The notes beneath the pieces were generated by a model, which saw nothing but the letters and a program-made list of their open reading frames with translations, did not search any database and had not been told where the DNA came from. Below, in pieces: positions 45,250 to 57,562 of a DNA stretch of 64,000 nucleotides. The translations under genes were made by a program, and so were the position numbers. The DNA comes from Paragonimus westermani (Eukaryota > Platyhelminthes > Trematoda > Plagiorchiida > Troglotrematidae). Numbering within the stretch: position 1 is the stretch's first letter; each line of letters opens with the position of its first letter. The stretch lies in the NCBI GenBank assembly GCA_008508345.1, contig QNGE01003697.1, positions 1-64,000 on the forward strand, written 5' to 3'.

Positions 45250-45294
45250 GCACTACTGATGAGCTTTAATGAGAGCAAAACTGGAGTCTAGTGC
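45250..45294 (+). ncRNA. Hammerhead ribozyme with one core change (GAAA to AAAA)
   Basis: Stem I GCACUA/UAGUGC (45250-45255 and 45289-45294) pairs perfectly. CUGAUGA (45256-45262) is intact. Stem II GCUUU/AGAGC (45263-45276) keeps five pairs, one a U-G wobble. The conserved G that opens GAAA is A (45277), and this G is the general base in hammerhead catalysis. The GUC cleavage triplet (45286-45288) is kept. The structure is kept but cleavage is expected to be lost or very slow. Confidence 0.8.
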
Positions 45295-47204
45295 TTCTTT
45301 TCGAAAGAGGCTGGCTGGAAAGTCTATCTGAATGCGAACGCTGCGATCAAATGTGAGTGATGGTCAACTTGAAAATAAACTTCTGTTCATGTGCATTCCT
45401 TCCCACCCTTCATACATGTCATTTATTCATACTTATACTTAAATTCGTTAATCACTGTTTTTTCTGTGGTGGCGACAAATTTGTACATCTCATTTGTGTG
45501 ACGATGTTGAACAACTCGGTCTACTGCACACGCCTTGATCGTTTCCATTTGAGAGCTTCATGTCTCAAATGCAGCGGCTTGCCAAAGGATCGAAGTCACT
45601 GTATGGACAGGTGTATAATCGTGTGTATGAACGCTCGGTCTCTACGGAGATGGCAGATATAGCTGTGTCGCAAAACGATACCTTCTTACCAGTTGAGTGC
45701 GCTACCCACCAGCAACTTCGCATACCCAGCGCCAATTTACTGTTGTCAGGCAGGAAGCCGGATGACTGTTATTATTTACAAACGACCCTATTTCGTTGAT
45801 AACCGCCAGTCAGATGACGTTCACTGTCAGACTCCTCTAAATGCCTACGAGCTTTTAACCAGTTTTATCTTCCTCTGCACTTTGGATCTTCCTCCCGAAG
45901 ACGTTGTTAACTATCACAATTGTTAAGCGCATTTGTAGTGACCAGCGATCTTGTGGCTCCTCTAAGGATCCCGGCTGCAACCATGTTTTATTGCTTGTTT
46001 GTTCTGTACACATGATTCTGTGTACGCCTGCTATAGAAGGCCTGATATGAAATCAGTGCCACTTTCTTCAGCCGCGCAACCAATTGCACGCAACGAATGT
46101 TTGCTCCTCTTCTAACGACCCATCTATTCCTCCGTTATTCAAGGTCGTTTGACCTGGACCTTTACGAGCGTTGTTTGACGCACTGGAAGTTTCCACGCAC
46201 TTCTCTCTCGACGCGTTTTTGATTGTCGCTGAGTAGGCTGTGGACCACTTTGCGCTTTTCTTCTTTCTTCCCTTGGTTGCTGCCGTCGGTCCCAGATTAG
46301 GCTAGAATTAACTGCTTTCCACCATCGCTGGAAATATACGGTTTGTTTTCAAACCCTGACGTGTTTCTTTCTTTCGATGTCTGATGGGACTACGTTTCAA
46401 CTGATCTTCAGGAAAGATGTTTCAAACTGTTAGTGGACAAGGTTCGAGCGCATACCCACTTGTCCGCTACACATTGTCGATAAAATTTGCAAATGCGCGT
46501 GTGTATATGGAGATGATTAGTGTGTAATTATTCCTCTACCTCATTCAGTAGGATGATATTCGTTGTACCCAACTCTGGAAATCAGAAAGTCTGCTGGTGC
46601 GTGTTGTAATTTTGGGAGGATACAGGGTATTCTTTCCAGATTTATTGTATCATTGAATTTATTAACAGTCCCGCGGTGTCTGTTGTCACTCACACTTGGT
46701 TGCGCTGCACGAATATGTGCGCTTGGCCTTTGTTGAAACCTTCATAAATTCATGAGCCACGTGAGAAACCACATCCTTCCGGTGCTGAGAGTTATAACGT
46801 CCTAACCGTGACGATTTATAAAAGACCAATAAGCTTTAACTAACTGTTTGTCGTATCCACCGATTCGTGAGAGAAAGCAAGAAGTTACGAACAATGGGGT
46901 GATGTGGGCTCGGAATTTGTTTCTTCTTGTGCCCGAGATGTGCATGTTCCGATGTGTACACGGAAAGTTACGTCATCTTTCTTATCAATATATCTCATCA
47001 TATGTCATTACACTGGAGGTCACGTAAAATATCCCTCTCCGAAAATGAGAACAGAAACCCTAAACCCCCCTCCCAAATGAAATTAACGTGGTCAACTTGT
47101 TAGCAGTAATTTAAAGACGACTCGGATTATACACAGCACGATGCTGTCACCTCAAAACCATCTCCCAGATGAAGGGTGAATTCGTTTAATGTAATGCATG
47201 TTTT

Positions 47205-47594
47205 GTGTGTCCGAGAAATGTTTCAAGTCCCAGTGTAGTATCGGTAGTTTCCTCCGGGTCGACACTTCCGTCTGCTAAAAAGCTAATTGGTTACAGTAAA
47301 CTAAAGCTGTTTAAAAAGCAGATATCAGAACTTCTAACTGACAGCAAGGAGCTGATGCACAAGTCGTTTGACAAGCTCATGACTCTCGAGGTCATGATCA
47401 TCATCAACTTCAGCCGACCGTCACAATCGCAAAGAACTGCCTCCTCCAGCTACAGCAAATTTCACCTGCTATTGCATGATGTGGAGATTATTCTAGAAGT
47501 GAACAATGACTTGGATAACGAAGAAGTTTACAGAAATTTCACGAGTGACATACGCGACAGTCTTTATTACTTTGAATTCCTTGAGTATTTTTAA
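47205..47594 (+). CDS. Unassigned open frame, 129 codons
   Basis: I do not recognise this sequence. The frame is rich in Ser, Leu and Lys with an acidic C-terminal part ('EVNNDLDNEEVYR'). It looks more protein-like in composition than neighbouring chance frames and could be an exon or a gag-type relic. No start context, splice sites or partners are convincing. Confidence 0.2.
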   Translation: MCPRNVSSPSVVSVVSSGSTLPSAKKLIGYSKLKLFKKQISELLTDSKELMHKSFDKLMTLEVMIIINFSRPSQSQRTASSSYSKFHLLLHDVEIILEVNNDLDNEEVYRNFTSDIRDSLYYFEFLEYF

Positions 47595-48975
47595 CTTCAC
47601 TTTGTTCAACAAGGTGGAAACGTAGTGTTAACGACCTGTATTCCTTTAAATATCAGCAGCCAATGAGCTCTCCGTCTACTTTCGGTTTATTGCTATACGC
47701 AGGCTGTCGTGGTGATGATGCCGATCACTGATTCTCTTTTGTAGAGCCGCACCCTTGTAGTCGATCACCGGAGGCGCGCAGCTTATGAGTGCACATGGAG
47801 GTTATTCAACTATGCGTTCGCTAAACCACTAGTGATGAGCATAAACCAGCTGGGGGTGAACGGAAAGTGTCGTCTAATGGACACTAACATTTCCCAAGCA
47901 ACTATGAGTGAGGGTGTGATGAATGTCATTGAACATACAATTTCATGCCAATTAGAGAAGTTCAAATTGACCACTTTTCGCTACGGCGCGTAATTCTAAT
48001 ACAACTGCTGTAACGCGCAACCGAAACCAGCGAGCGCGCACGAATTGAATTTGAGTTGTGTGACTGGGCGTGCTGCTGTGTTGTCGGTGCCGTTTTAGCT
48101 TTCGTTTGTGTAAGTCGTGTGCAAGGCTTACTGGGCCTTCGGCTCATGTTTGTTCGTATTGTTTCTCTTTTCAGAACTGTTGTTCGAACCCCTACTTCGG
48201 ATGAGCGATGTCCCCTGGTGCGCCCACGTTGCCCGAAAGTTGGTCCGCGAAGTCACTGGCATCCACATTAGAGTCGGCTGGCCTGAATGTTACACCGTGA
48301 GGTTATCGTTCACTCGGCTGAAAATTAAACACAGGAAGTGAATGCTGTCGTTGGTATGCCGTTATTATGTGGGTTTGGACTATAATATGAGTGATTGTGG
48401 ACCGAATATTTGGGAAAGTGTGAAATGTGCCTATTGTGCTGTGAGAAATTTTTTTGTTTTCATGCGTGAAAGTTTTATCAAGGACGCCAAGAAATTGCAC
48501 TAGTTTAATAGCGAAATAGGTTAACGAGATAGATGAAGTTTTATGGCCCGTTAGATAGAAGGAATTAGCAACGAATGATTAATAAACTTGCACCGTATAA
48601 CCTTATCATTTTTATTAAACTTATGTGTTCGGTATTCCCTGAAATATGTGCTGACAGTTGATACGTTTGAGTGTTTATGATCATCCCCACATGTAACTGG
48701 AAACCACTGAAATCTGGAGGCGCCGTAGGTAAGTAGATGAGACTACATGTGACGACTTTTAAACATAATGCGGAAGAAAGTCGGCGTGATCTACTTACTG
48801 CTCACCGTAATCGGGCGTAAGTCGCTTTGGTATTGAGCTAACAAAAATATCGGCAAGTTTGTGTAGTTGCATGACCACCGAGGGGATGGAATTTCATGTG
48901 TTTCCAGAAAAGCAAAGAGGTTCAGCGAGAAGTGAGGCATTGTACCGCATGAAGTACTTCGGGGTGACCCGTTCG

Positions 48976-49065
48976 ACGGTCAGCCTACGTGCACCCTATA
49001 GTCACAACGCCACAACCTATGGTTGGACACACTGACGTCTATGCTCCACGGTCAGCCTACGTGCA
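48976..49065. repeat. 18-bp direct repeat, 72-bp spacing
   Basis: ACGGTCAGCCTACGTGCA occurs at 48976-48993 and 49048-49065. Similarity does not extend beyond the 18 bases except a nearby GTCAC, so it is not a clear tandem array. Confidence 0.5.
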
Positions 49066-49802
49066 GTCACGGCGTAAAAATAATACTGAATTGTCGGAAT
49101 CCGCTTATTATATGTAGACGTTATCATTATCTGGAGTATGCCCTCCGAATTCACAAAGCCTCCTTGCTTTTGGGTCCGCTTCAGTAGAAGTCTTGCTCTT
49201 GCTGTGTATTTAGGTCTAAAGTTAAACGGTATGTAATATGTTAAGTGAAGTATCACTTACCGTTTTCAGTGACGTCCGTGTAGTCATTTGCCAACACTTT
49301 CACTCGGACCCGCCTGCGTGGAGAACAACGCGAAACTGATCTTCAGAGGTCTCAGCAATGATTAGGGGAGCTGCATACGGTATCTGCTTGCGTTATATCG
49401 TGGTTGTGCTCCAATGTGAAAGAGTTAACAACCAACCCGGTATTTCTCCTAACCAAGTTAAAGTGTGACTGGCAGCATGTGTCGCAAGAATTGTGCAATG
49501 GAAATTATGTGAACTCAACTCACTAAACAAGTCGTAATCCACAGCTTTCGCCCTTACGTCGCTTGTATAATATACAGCGGAACGACATCTACCACGTGTA
49601 CTCAGCGGCAATCACGCTCACATGATCATATTTCAAGCGTGCACTGCCTGATTTCCTGCTTGAACCAAGCACGTTCAGAACACTGTACCTATCTAAGCAA
49701 ATTTTGAACTCGCTGAAGCTAACAAATTCTCGATACTCAAATACATCTTTAAAGCCCTGTAAATAATCCATAACGTAAAATGGAATATAGGAAAACATCG
49801 CN

Positions 49803-52800
49803 GTATTTAGTCGCCACCGGATGTATCATGGACCTGTCTGATCGTGCGGCACACATGGCTGGTGGGCGTTTTCCCTCAGAACATGGGTGCAAAACATTGT
49901 CGGATCTCGTGGGGGCTCCAAAATACAGCAACCAGCTAGTGAAAAGGCGCTCCTCGAATCGGAGCGGCAAAAATTTATCAAGGTTATTATTTCCCACCTT
50001 CCAGCACATATTGCACATAAAGTACGGGAAGTAATAGAGAAGCATCGGGCGACGTTCTGGTGGGAAGGACTACCGCCTGGGCGCACCCATGTGTTGCGAC
50101 ATAGTATTGATACCGGTGAGGCACGCCTAATACGGAAGGCGGTTCGTCGCTTACCAGTCCATTTCCAAGAGCAGGTGCAAAATCTGTTGGCGGAGATGTT
50201 GGAAAGGGGTGTCATCCGACCGTCAACATCCCTATGGGCGTCTCCGGTATTGTTAGTTGAGAAATGGGATGGTGTTTTAAGATTATGTGTTGACTACCGT
50301 CAGTTAAATGCGGTGACTAAAAAAGATTCGTTTTTAATACCACGGATCGATGAAACTATTGATGCCCTTTCGGAAGCTGAATGGGTTAACACCCTGGATT
50401 TGGCGTCTGGGTATTGGCAAGTGGAAGTAGAGACTAGTGATCTCATAAAAATTGCATTTGTAATACCTTCCGGTCTGTATGAATTCGAAACCATGCCATT
50501 CGGATTAACGAATGCGCCGGCCACCTTCTAGAGGTTGATGCAACAGGTGCTGAGTGATCTAATCCCTAAACAGTGCCTGGTCTATTTGGATGATGTGATC
50601 GTCCATGGACGATCTACTGATGAACATTTGGATAATTTATCCAACGTCCTCCCCAAACTAAATGAGACGGGATTGAAGTTAAATCCTACAAAATGCCCCT
50701 TCATGCAGACTGAAGTGAAATACCTAGGACACGTTATCTTCAGAGCCGGTGCGGGTTGTGATCCCGAAATTGTGCCTGAGGTGAAAGAATGGTCAACTCC
50801 TGGGAGTGCTGACGAGATTCGCAGTTTCCTCGGGTTGGTTTCTTATTACCGACGGTTCGTTCCCAGATTTTCTCACATGGCTAAACCCTTAATGACGCTG
50901 ACTGAGTATGGACGTTTGTTCGAGTGGTCTAAGAAGTGCCAACAGTCTTTTGACCAGCTAAAATGTGCATTGTGCACTGCCCCTATTCTAACGCTTCCGG
51001 ATACCAAGGCAGGCGCGAAAACGTTTATTCTAGACACGGACGTTAGTGCAGCTGCCATAGGGGCTGTCCTGTCCCAATTGAATGATAACAATTTAGAGCG
51101 CGTCAGTGCATTTGGAAACAGAAGCCTCAACAAGAGTGAAGGGAATTATTGTACTACTAGGAAGGAGATGCTGTCCTTGGTACATTTTGTCAAACACTTC
51201 CGCTATTATCTCCTAGGGAGACGTTTCTTGGTTCGAACGGACCATTCAGCTCTTCAATGGTTGAGAAATTTCAAAGATCCGGAGCGACAGGTTGCTTGTT
51301 GACAAGAATTTTTACAAGAGTATAACTATGAATGCAAACACAGGCCTGAATTACGCCACGGAAACGCTGATGCTTTGTCTAGACGACTGAATCACAGTCA
51401 TGGAGGTGGCCCGTCATGCTCGACTAGTTACTCTTCGATGATTACTGTCAAACCGGAGGAGGGTAATCGAATGGCAACCACCCAAAGCAACGATGTTGAT
51501 TTACAAATCATATACAACTGACTGAAAGAAGGTGGTCCACGTCTGACCACCGAAGAAATGGCAGGATGCAGTTGGCAGACGCGCTGTTTGTGGTCGTTGT
51601 GGCGCCTTCTCTGTATAGCCGATGGAGTTCTATACTACCAGCACGGCCCCGAATATGATGCCCTGATTTTAGCCTCCGCATCAAAGGTTCGTATGGTCTT
51701 GGAGGAGCTTCATGAGAATTTGGGGCATGCGGGCCAGAACAAATTGGAAGCTGTTGCAAGACAGCGTTTCTGGTGGCCGCACCAACGAAGGGACGTCAGA
51801 AATGTGTGCGGTAATTGTAGCCTGTGTGCACAATTAAAAGCCCTAAGGGACGGCAGTGTGCGCGGTTACAGGGTATGTTGACGGGACACCCGAATGAGGT
51901 AGTGGAAGTTGATATTGTTGGACCACTACCGTAGACTAGCCGGGGAAACCGATACATCCTAGTGATGGTATATCATTTCACCGAGTGGTGCGAAGCCGTG
52001 CCAGTTTCAAGAGTAGATGGTGTAACAACCGCCGAATTCATCTTCGACCACTGGATTTCACGCTGGGATGCTCCGGCTCAGCTGCATTCTGATCGAGGAT
52101 CAAATTTCGAAAGTGCGTTGAGGCATGAACTTTGCAGAATATTAGGCGTAAGAAAAACGAGGACGAGTGCCTATCACCCACAGGGCAATAATGCCGTGGA
52201 ACGCAGTGATCGTGACTTCACGAAACACCAGATCGTGGGACGAAGCCGTTTCTCAGTGCCTGCTTGAATATCGGGCTAGCGTCCATTGCTCTACAGCACA
52301 ATCCCCACATTATCTGTTGGCAGGAAGGGAAATGCAGCTGCCACCTGATTTGCCTGTTTCTAGGTTGCCGCCAGACAACCTGTTGACTCCGGATTACTGC
52401 ATCCAAATACGTGACCGACTGATGAAGGCATATACCTTTGCGCGTAAACACCTGCGAACGGCCCAGCGGAGACAGGAGAATTATTATGATAACAAGGCGT
52501 ATAGGAACACACTGCAAACGGGTGATAAGGTCTGGCTACGTGCGGAAGCGTCCGAGATTGGAGTTTCCAGAAAATTGTTTCGCGAATGGAAGGGAGCATA
52601 AATTGTTCACGAAATTATTCCCGAACCCACCTGTACTATATGTGAAGCCGACAACGACTGATCTGGGGTTAGAGTAGTACAATTCGATCGGTTGAAGCCA
52701 GATACTGCAGGACGAGATCGGCCGACTAATGGGGACAATTTGGAAGTAGCTGAGGAGTGCATTATACCGCCAGAAGGAGGACTTTCAGAAGCACTGTGGC

Positions 52801-52970
52801 CAGTGCCTTCGACAGGAGGGAGTAGTGTAATGGCTTGTAGTGTTCTGCCGTCTCGTTTGACCGCATGCACTCACTTCCGTTTCCTTTCATGTCCTCGAAC
52901 GGGTGGGCTGGTCGCATCTATGCACGGGGCTGAGGAAGATGGCCAACCAGAGCCCGAAGTCAGCGGTCAG
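49803..52970 (+). pseudogene. Gypsy internal region, 5'-truncated copy (pol)
   Basis: Matches 54395-57562 at a constant offset of 4592 bp and appears identical apart from one base (52890). It begins at the N in the middle of the protease region, so LTR, gag and the protease start are missing. RT ('YLDDV', about 50582-50596), RNase H, the His-Cys integrase finger and integrase core are all present with the same in-frame stops as the downstream copy (TAG 50529-50531, TGA 51300-51302 and later). It is part of a tandem arrangement with the element that starts at 52971. Confidence 0.85.
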
Positions 52971-53208
52971 TGAACACGAGGCCAATCCTGATTGGTGGTT
53001 TGTTTCCGGAACGTGGGGTCCTCTATATATATGGACAAGGACTCGGTGTGAACTGAATCTCCTTCGGCATCTGTATTGTGTTAATACACGTTCTTCGTTG
53101 CCTTGCGACTTTTCTCTTTATGTGTGAGGTAGACTCTATTGTGCATCGGTTACAAACGTTGAACATTGTGTATTTTTTCGTTCTTGATCGACCCATTGGA
53201 AATTTACA
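52971..53208 (+). repeat. Gypsy LTR (shared between tandem copies)
   Basis: 238 bp, TG...CA ends (TGAACACGAG to AAATTTACA). It is followed at once by non-LTR leader with a CCCACGGTGGG hairpin (53219-53229). A clear tRNA primer-binding site starting with TGG is not seen directly after the LTR. Confidence 0.85.
52981..53032 (+). promoter_or_regulatory. LTR core promoter: double CCAAT and TATA
   Basis: CCAATCCTGATTGG (52982-52995) is a CCAAT box facing its own inverse. A TATATATA run follows at about 53023-53032. This is a conventional RNA polymerase II layout and the same bases are present in the right LTR (57574-57624). Transcription start is inferred to follow shortly after. Confidence 0.55.
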
Positions 53209-53245
53209 TTGTTGTCACCCACGGTGGGACACTAATTTCTGAATA

Positions 53246-54110
53246 ATGCTCGGTTCATCAGACACCGAAGAAATGCCGAAACTTAATCGGGAGGCTGAAA
53301 AGGTGTGTATTCCATACACGGAGCATGCACTGCACGTACGAGAGGAGCAGGGACTTCCGGCGCCGGAGAAATACCTTATTGGGGAAGACTTCCACATCTG
53401 GGTAGCTTAGGTGCGCCACTACGTGGAATACTTTCCTCAGACCGGCAGGTGGACGCCCTGTTGACACTTATTTCCCGTGAGACATACGGAAAAATTGTTG
53501 ATTTTGATATCACAGAGAACCTTGAGAACCTATTTGGCTTTTCACGACGGAGGATCGCGGGTCTCCGCCCTGCATTTGAATATCGGACGGCGTTCCATGG
53601 AAGACGTCAATGTGGTACGGAAGGCTTAATGGATTATGTAGAGCAGTTGAGGAGACTAGCGCGACTGGCGTTTGTAGAGGAGAAGCAGGAGGAGAGGAAA
53701 GCCGTATTTTAGAAGGATTTTTGGAAGGAATCCGACAACCGGGGTGTCAGCGTGAATTCCTCCTTCGCTCCCTGACCAAGGCTGAGAAGTTGGCAAAATT
53801 GTCGGACCATGCGGGACGTGTAGAGCCTGCTGATGAACAGTTTACTTGTGTGACTCAGGGCCCTCCTACTAATCGAGAGCAGAGTCAGTTGGCCCGCACA
53901 AGCGCTTACACAAGGGGTGAAGACTGTGCACAAGGCCAGTTAAGAGCGGAAGTTCCAATGAACAGGCGATCAGACTGGCGGAAATGCTTCACTTGTGGCC
54001 GGCATGGACACGTGGCACGCTCGTTCCCATTATCCGCTCGGAAGCGTATGCATCTTGGTAAGTCTCCGGTGTGTCGGTCGCGTATCACTCTTGTTTCTAA
54101 ATATGATAAT
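53246..54110 (+). pseudogene. Gypsy gag remnant with defective zinc knuckle
   Basis: ATG at 53246 begins a frame that hits TAG at 53408-53410. The reading continues in a second frame (to about 53710) and then a third. Capsid-like sequence includes 'FGFSRRRIAGLRPAFEYR' and 'EGFLEGIRQPGCQREFLL'. The nucleocapsid knuckle at about 53986-54027 reads CX2CX4HX4F, so the last Cys of the CCHC finger is Phe. The element could not package its own RNA without help. Confidence 0.75.
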
Positions 54111-54119
54111 ACGGATGCT

Positions 54120-57100
54120 ACACCGTGTCCTGTTTTGAAAGCGCAAATTGGTGGTCGCGACTCTGATTGCTTGCTGGATTCCGGGTCTATATATAGCCTG
54201 ATTGATAGGGAGGCATATACTACCTGCCAGCTTGACGTTGTTGCAGGGCCTATCAGCCAGGTTCTAGCTGTTAATGGACAACCATTACATATTCTGGCTT
54301 GTGTTTGCGAAACTGTGCGGGTAGGGAGGTGGACTTGCACGTTGAGATCCCCAGTTGCACCCAAATTACCATTCCACGTTATTTTGGGAAGTGAGTATTT
54401 AGTCGCCACCGGATGTATCATGGACCTGTCTGATCGTGCGGCACACATGGCTGGTGGGCGTTTTCCCTCAGAACATGGGTGCAAAACATTGTCGGATCTC
54501 GTGGGGGCTCCAAAATACAGCAACCAGCTAGTGAAAAGGCGCTCCTCGAATCGGAGCGGCAAAAATTTATCAAGGTTATTATTTCCCACCTTCCAGCACA
54601 TATTGCACATAAAGTACGGGAAGTAATAGAGAAGCATCGGGCGACGTTCTGGTGGGAAGGACTACCGCCTGGGCGCACCCATGTGTTGCGACATAGTATT
54701 GATACCGGTGAGGCACGCCTAATACGGAAGGCGGTTCGTCGCTTACCAGTCCATTTCCAAGAGCAGGTGCAAAATCTGTTGGCGGAGATGTTGGAAAGGG
54801 GTGTCATCCGACCGTCAACATCCCTATGGGCGTCTCCGGTATTGTTAGTTGAGAAATGGGATGGTGTTTTAAGATTATGTGTTGACTACCGTCAGTTAAA
54901 TGCGGTGACTAAAAAAGATTCGTTTTTAATACCACGGATCGATGAAACTATTGATGCCCTTTCGGAAGCTGAATGGGTTAACACCCTGGATTTGGCGTCT
55001 GGGTATTGGCAAGTGGAAGTAGAGACTAGTGATCTCATAAAAATTGCATTTGTAATACCTTCCGGTCTGTATGAATTCGAAACCATGCCATTCGGATTAA
55101 CGAATGCGCCGGCCACCTTCTAGAGGTTGATGCAACAGGTGCTGAGTGATCTAATCCCTAAACAGTGCCTGGTCTATTTGGATGATGTGATCGTCCATGG
55201 ACGATCTACTGATGAACATTTGGATAATTTATCCAACGTCCTCCCCAAACTAAATGAGACGGGATTGAAGTTAAATCCTACAAAATGCCCCTTCATGCAG
55301 ACTGAAGTGAAATACCTAGGACACGTTATCTTCAGAGCCGGTGCGGGTTGTGATCCCGAAATTGTGCCTGAGGTGAAAGAATGGTCAACTCCTGGGAGTG
55401 CTGACGAGATTCGCAGTTTCCTCGGGTTGGTTTCTTATTACCGACGGTTCGTTCCCAGATTTTCTCACATGGCTAAACCCTTAATGACGCTGACTGAGTA
55501 TGGACGTTTGTTCGAGTGGTCTAAGAAGTGCCAACAGTCTTTTGACCAGCTAAAATGTGCATTGTGCACTGCCCCTATTCTAACGCTTCCGGATACCAAG
55601 GCAGGCGCGAAAACGTTTATTCTAGACACGGACGTTAGTGCAGCTGCCATAGGGGCTGTCCTGTCCCAATTGAATGATAACAATTTAGAGCGCGTCAGTG
55701 CATTTGGAAACAGAAGCCTCAACAAGAGTGAAGGGAATTATTGTACTACTAGGAAGGAGATGCTGTCCTTGGTACATTTTGTCAAACACTTCCGCTATTA
55801 TCTCCTAGGGAGACGTTTCTTGGTTCGAACGGACCATTCAGCTCTTCAATGGTTGAGAAATTTCAAAGATCCGGAGCGACAGGTTGCTTGTTGACAAGAA
55901 TTTTTACAAGAGTATAACTATGAATGCAAACACAGGCCTGAATTACGCCACGGAAACGCTGATGCTTTGTCTAGACGACTGAATCACAGTCATGGAGGTG
56001 GCCCGTCATGCTCGACTAGTTACTCTTCGATGATTACTGTCAAACCGGAGGAGGGTAATCGAATGGCAACCACCCAAAGCAACGATGTTGATTTACAAAT
56101 CATATACAACTGACTGAAAGAAGGTGGTCCACGTCTGACCACCGAAGAAATGGCAGGATGCAGTTGGCAGACGCGCTGTTTGTGGTCGTTGTGGCGCCTT
56201 CTCTGTATAGCCGATGGAGTTCTATACTACCAGCACGGCCCCGAATATGATGCCCTGATTTTAGCCTCCGCATCAAAGGTTCGTATGGTCTTGGAGGAGC
56301 TTCATGAGAATTTGGGGCATGCGGGCCAGAACAAATTGGAAGCTGTTGCAAGACAGCGTTTCTGGTGGCCGCACCAACGAAGGGACGTCAGAAATGTGTG
56401 CGGTAATTGTAGCCTGTGTGCACAATTAAAAGCCCTAAGGGACGGCAGTGTGCGCGGTTACAGGGTATGTTGACGGGACACCCGAATGAGGTAGTGGAAG
56501 TTGATATTGTTGGACCACTACCGTAGACTAGCCGGGGAAACCGATACATCCTAGTGATGGTATATCATTTCACCGAGTGGTGCGAAGCCGTGCCAGTTTC
56601 AAGAGTAGATGGTGTAACAACCGCCGAATTCATCTTCGACCACTGGATTTCACGCTGGGATGCTCCGGCTCAGCTGCATTCTGATCGAGGATCAAATTTC
56701 GAAAGTGCGTTGAGGCATGAACTTTGCAGAATATTAGGCGTAAGAAAAACGAGGACGAGTGCCTATCACCCACAGGGCAATAATGCCGTGGAACGCAGTG
56801 ATCGTGACTTCACGAAACACCAGATCGTGGGACGAAGCCGTTTCTCAGTGCCTGCTTGAATATCGGGCTAGCGTCCATTGCTCTACAGCACAATCCCCAC
56901 ATTATCTGTTGGCAGGAAGGGAAATGCAGCTGCCACCTGATTTGCCTGTTTCTAGGTTGCCGCCAGACAACCTGTTGACTCCGGATTACTGCATCCAAAT
57001 ACGTGACCGACTGATGAAGGCATATACCTTTGCGCGTAAACACCTGCGAACGGCCCAGCGGAGACAGGAGAATTATTATGATAACAAGGCGTATAGGAAC

Positions 57101-57193
57101 ACACTGCAAACGGGTGATAAGGTCTGGCTACGTGCGGAAGCGTCCGAGATTGGAGTTTCCAGAAAATTGTTTCGCGAATGGAAGGGAGCATAA
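54120..57193 (+). pseudogene. Gypsy pol remnant (protease, RT, RNase H, integrase)
   Basis: Aspartic protease: 'CLLDSGS' with the second block 'VILGSEYL' (about 54165-54400). The frame then changes near 54480-54530. RT: 'LRLCVDYRQLNAVTK', 'MPFGLTNAPATF', then a TAG stop (55121-55123), then 'YLDDV' (about 55174-55188). RNase H: 'DTDVSAAAIGAVL' and 'VRTDHSALQWL', then TGA (55892-55894). Integrase: His-Cys finger (about 56300-56430), core Asp, 'HSDRGSNF' and 'NNAVERS' in another frame. All catalytic acidic residues except those lost at frame changes are readable. Confidence 0.85.
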
Positions 57194-57562
57194 ATTGTTC
57201 ACGAAATTATTCCCGAACCCACCTGTACTATATGTGAAGCCGACAACGACTGATCTGGGGTTAGAGTAGTACAATTCGATCGGTTGAAGCCAGATACTGC
57301 AGGACGAGATCGGCCGACTAATGGGGACAATTTGGAAGTAGCTGAGGAGTGCATTATACCGCCAGAAGGAGGACTTTCAGAAGCACTGTGGCCAGTGCCT
57401 TCGACAGGAGGGAGTAGTGTAATGGCTTGTAGTGTTCTGCCGTCTCGTTTGACCGCATGCACTCACTTCCGTTTCCTTTCAAGTCCTCGAACGGGTGGGC
57501 TGGTCGCATCTATGCACGGGGCTGAGGAAGATGGCCAACCAGAGCCCGAAGTCAGCGGTCAG

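Larger units (their letters stand above)
45172..45380 (+). repeat. tRNA-derived SINE with hammerhead motif, best-preserved full copy
   Basis: The parts lie in order: box A (45177-45196), box B (45222-45231), the bridge GCAAGGATATG (45240-45250), the ribozyme motif (45250-45294), a 3' body (about 45295-45368), and an A-rich end TTGAAAATAAAC (45369-45380). The head is tRNA-like enough for internal RNA polymerase III initiation, and length and order match the other copies. The body is non-coding. Mobilisation would depend on a LINE; which one is unknown. I found no target duplication. Confidence 0.8.
45381..49801. other. No recognised gene; one unassigned open frame
   Basis: Contains the 129-codon frame at 47205-47594 (listed separately) and an 18-bp direct repeat (48976-48993 and 49048-49065). 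The rest shows no motif. The region ends at the N at 49802. Confidence 0.5.

Noticed and set aside
52421..52460. CTGATGA in Gypsy integrase resembling a hammerhead core
   Set aside because: It lies in coding sequence, has no GAAA after a paired stem, and no stem I.
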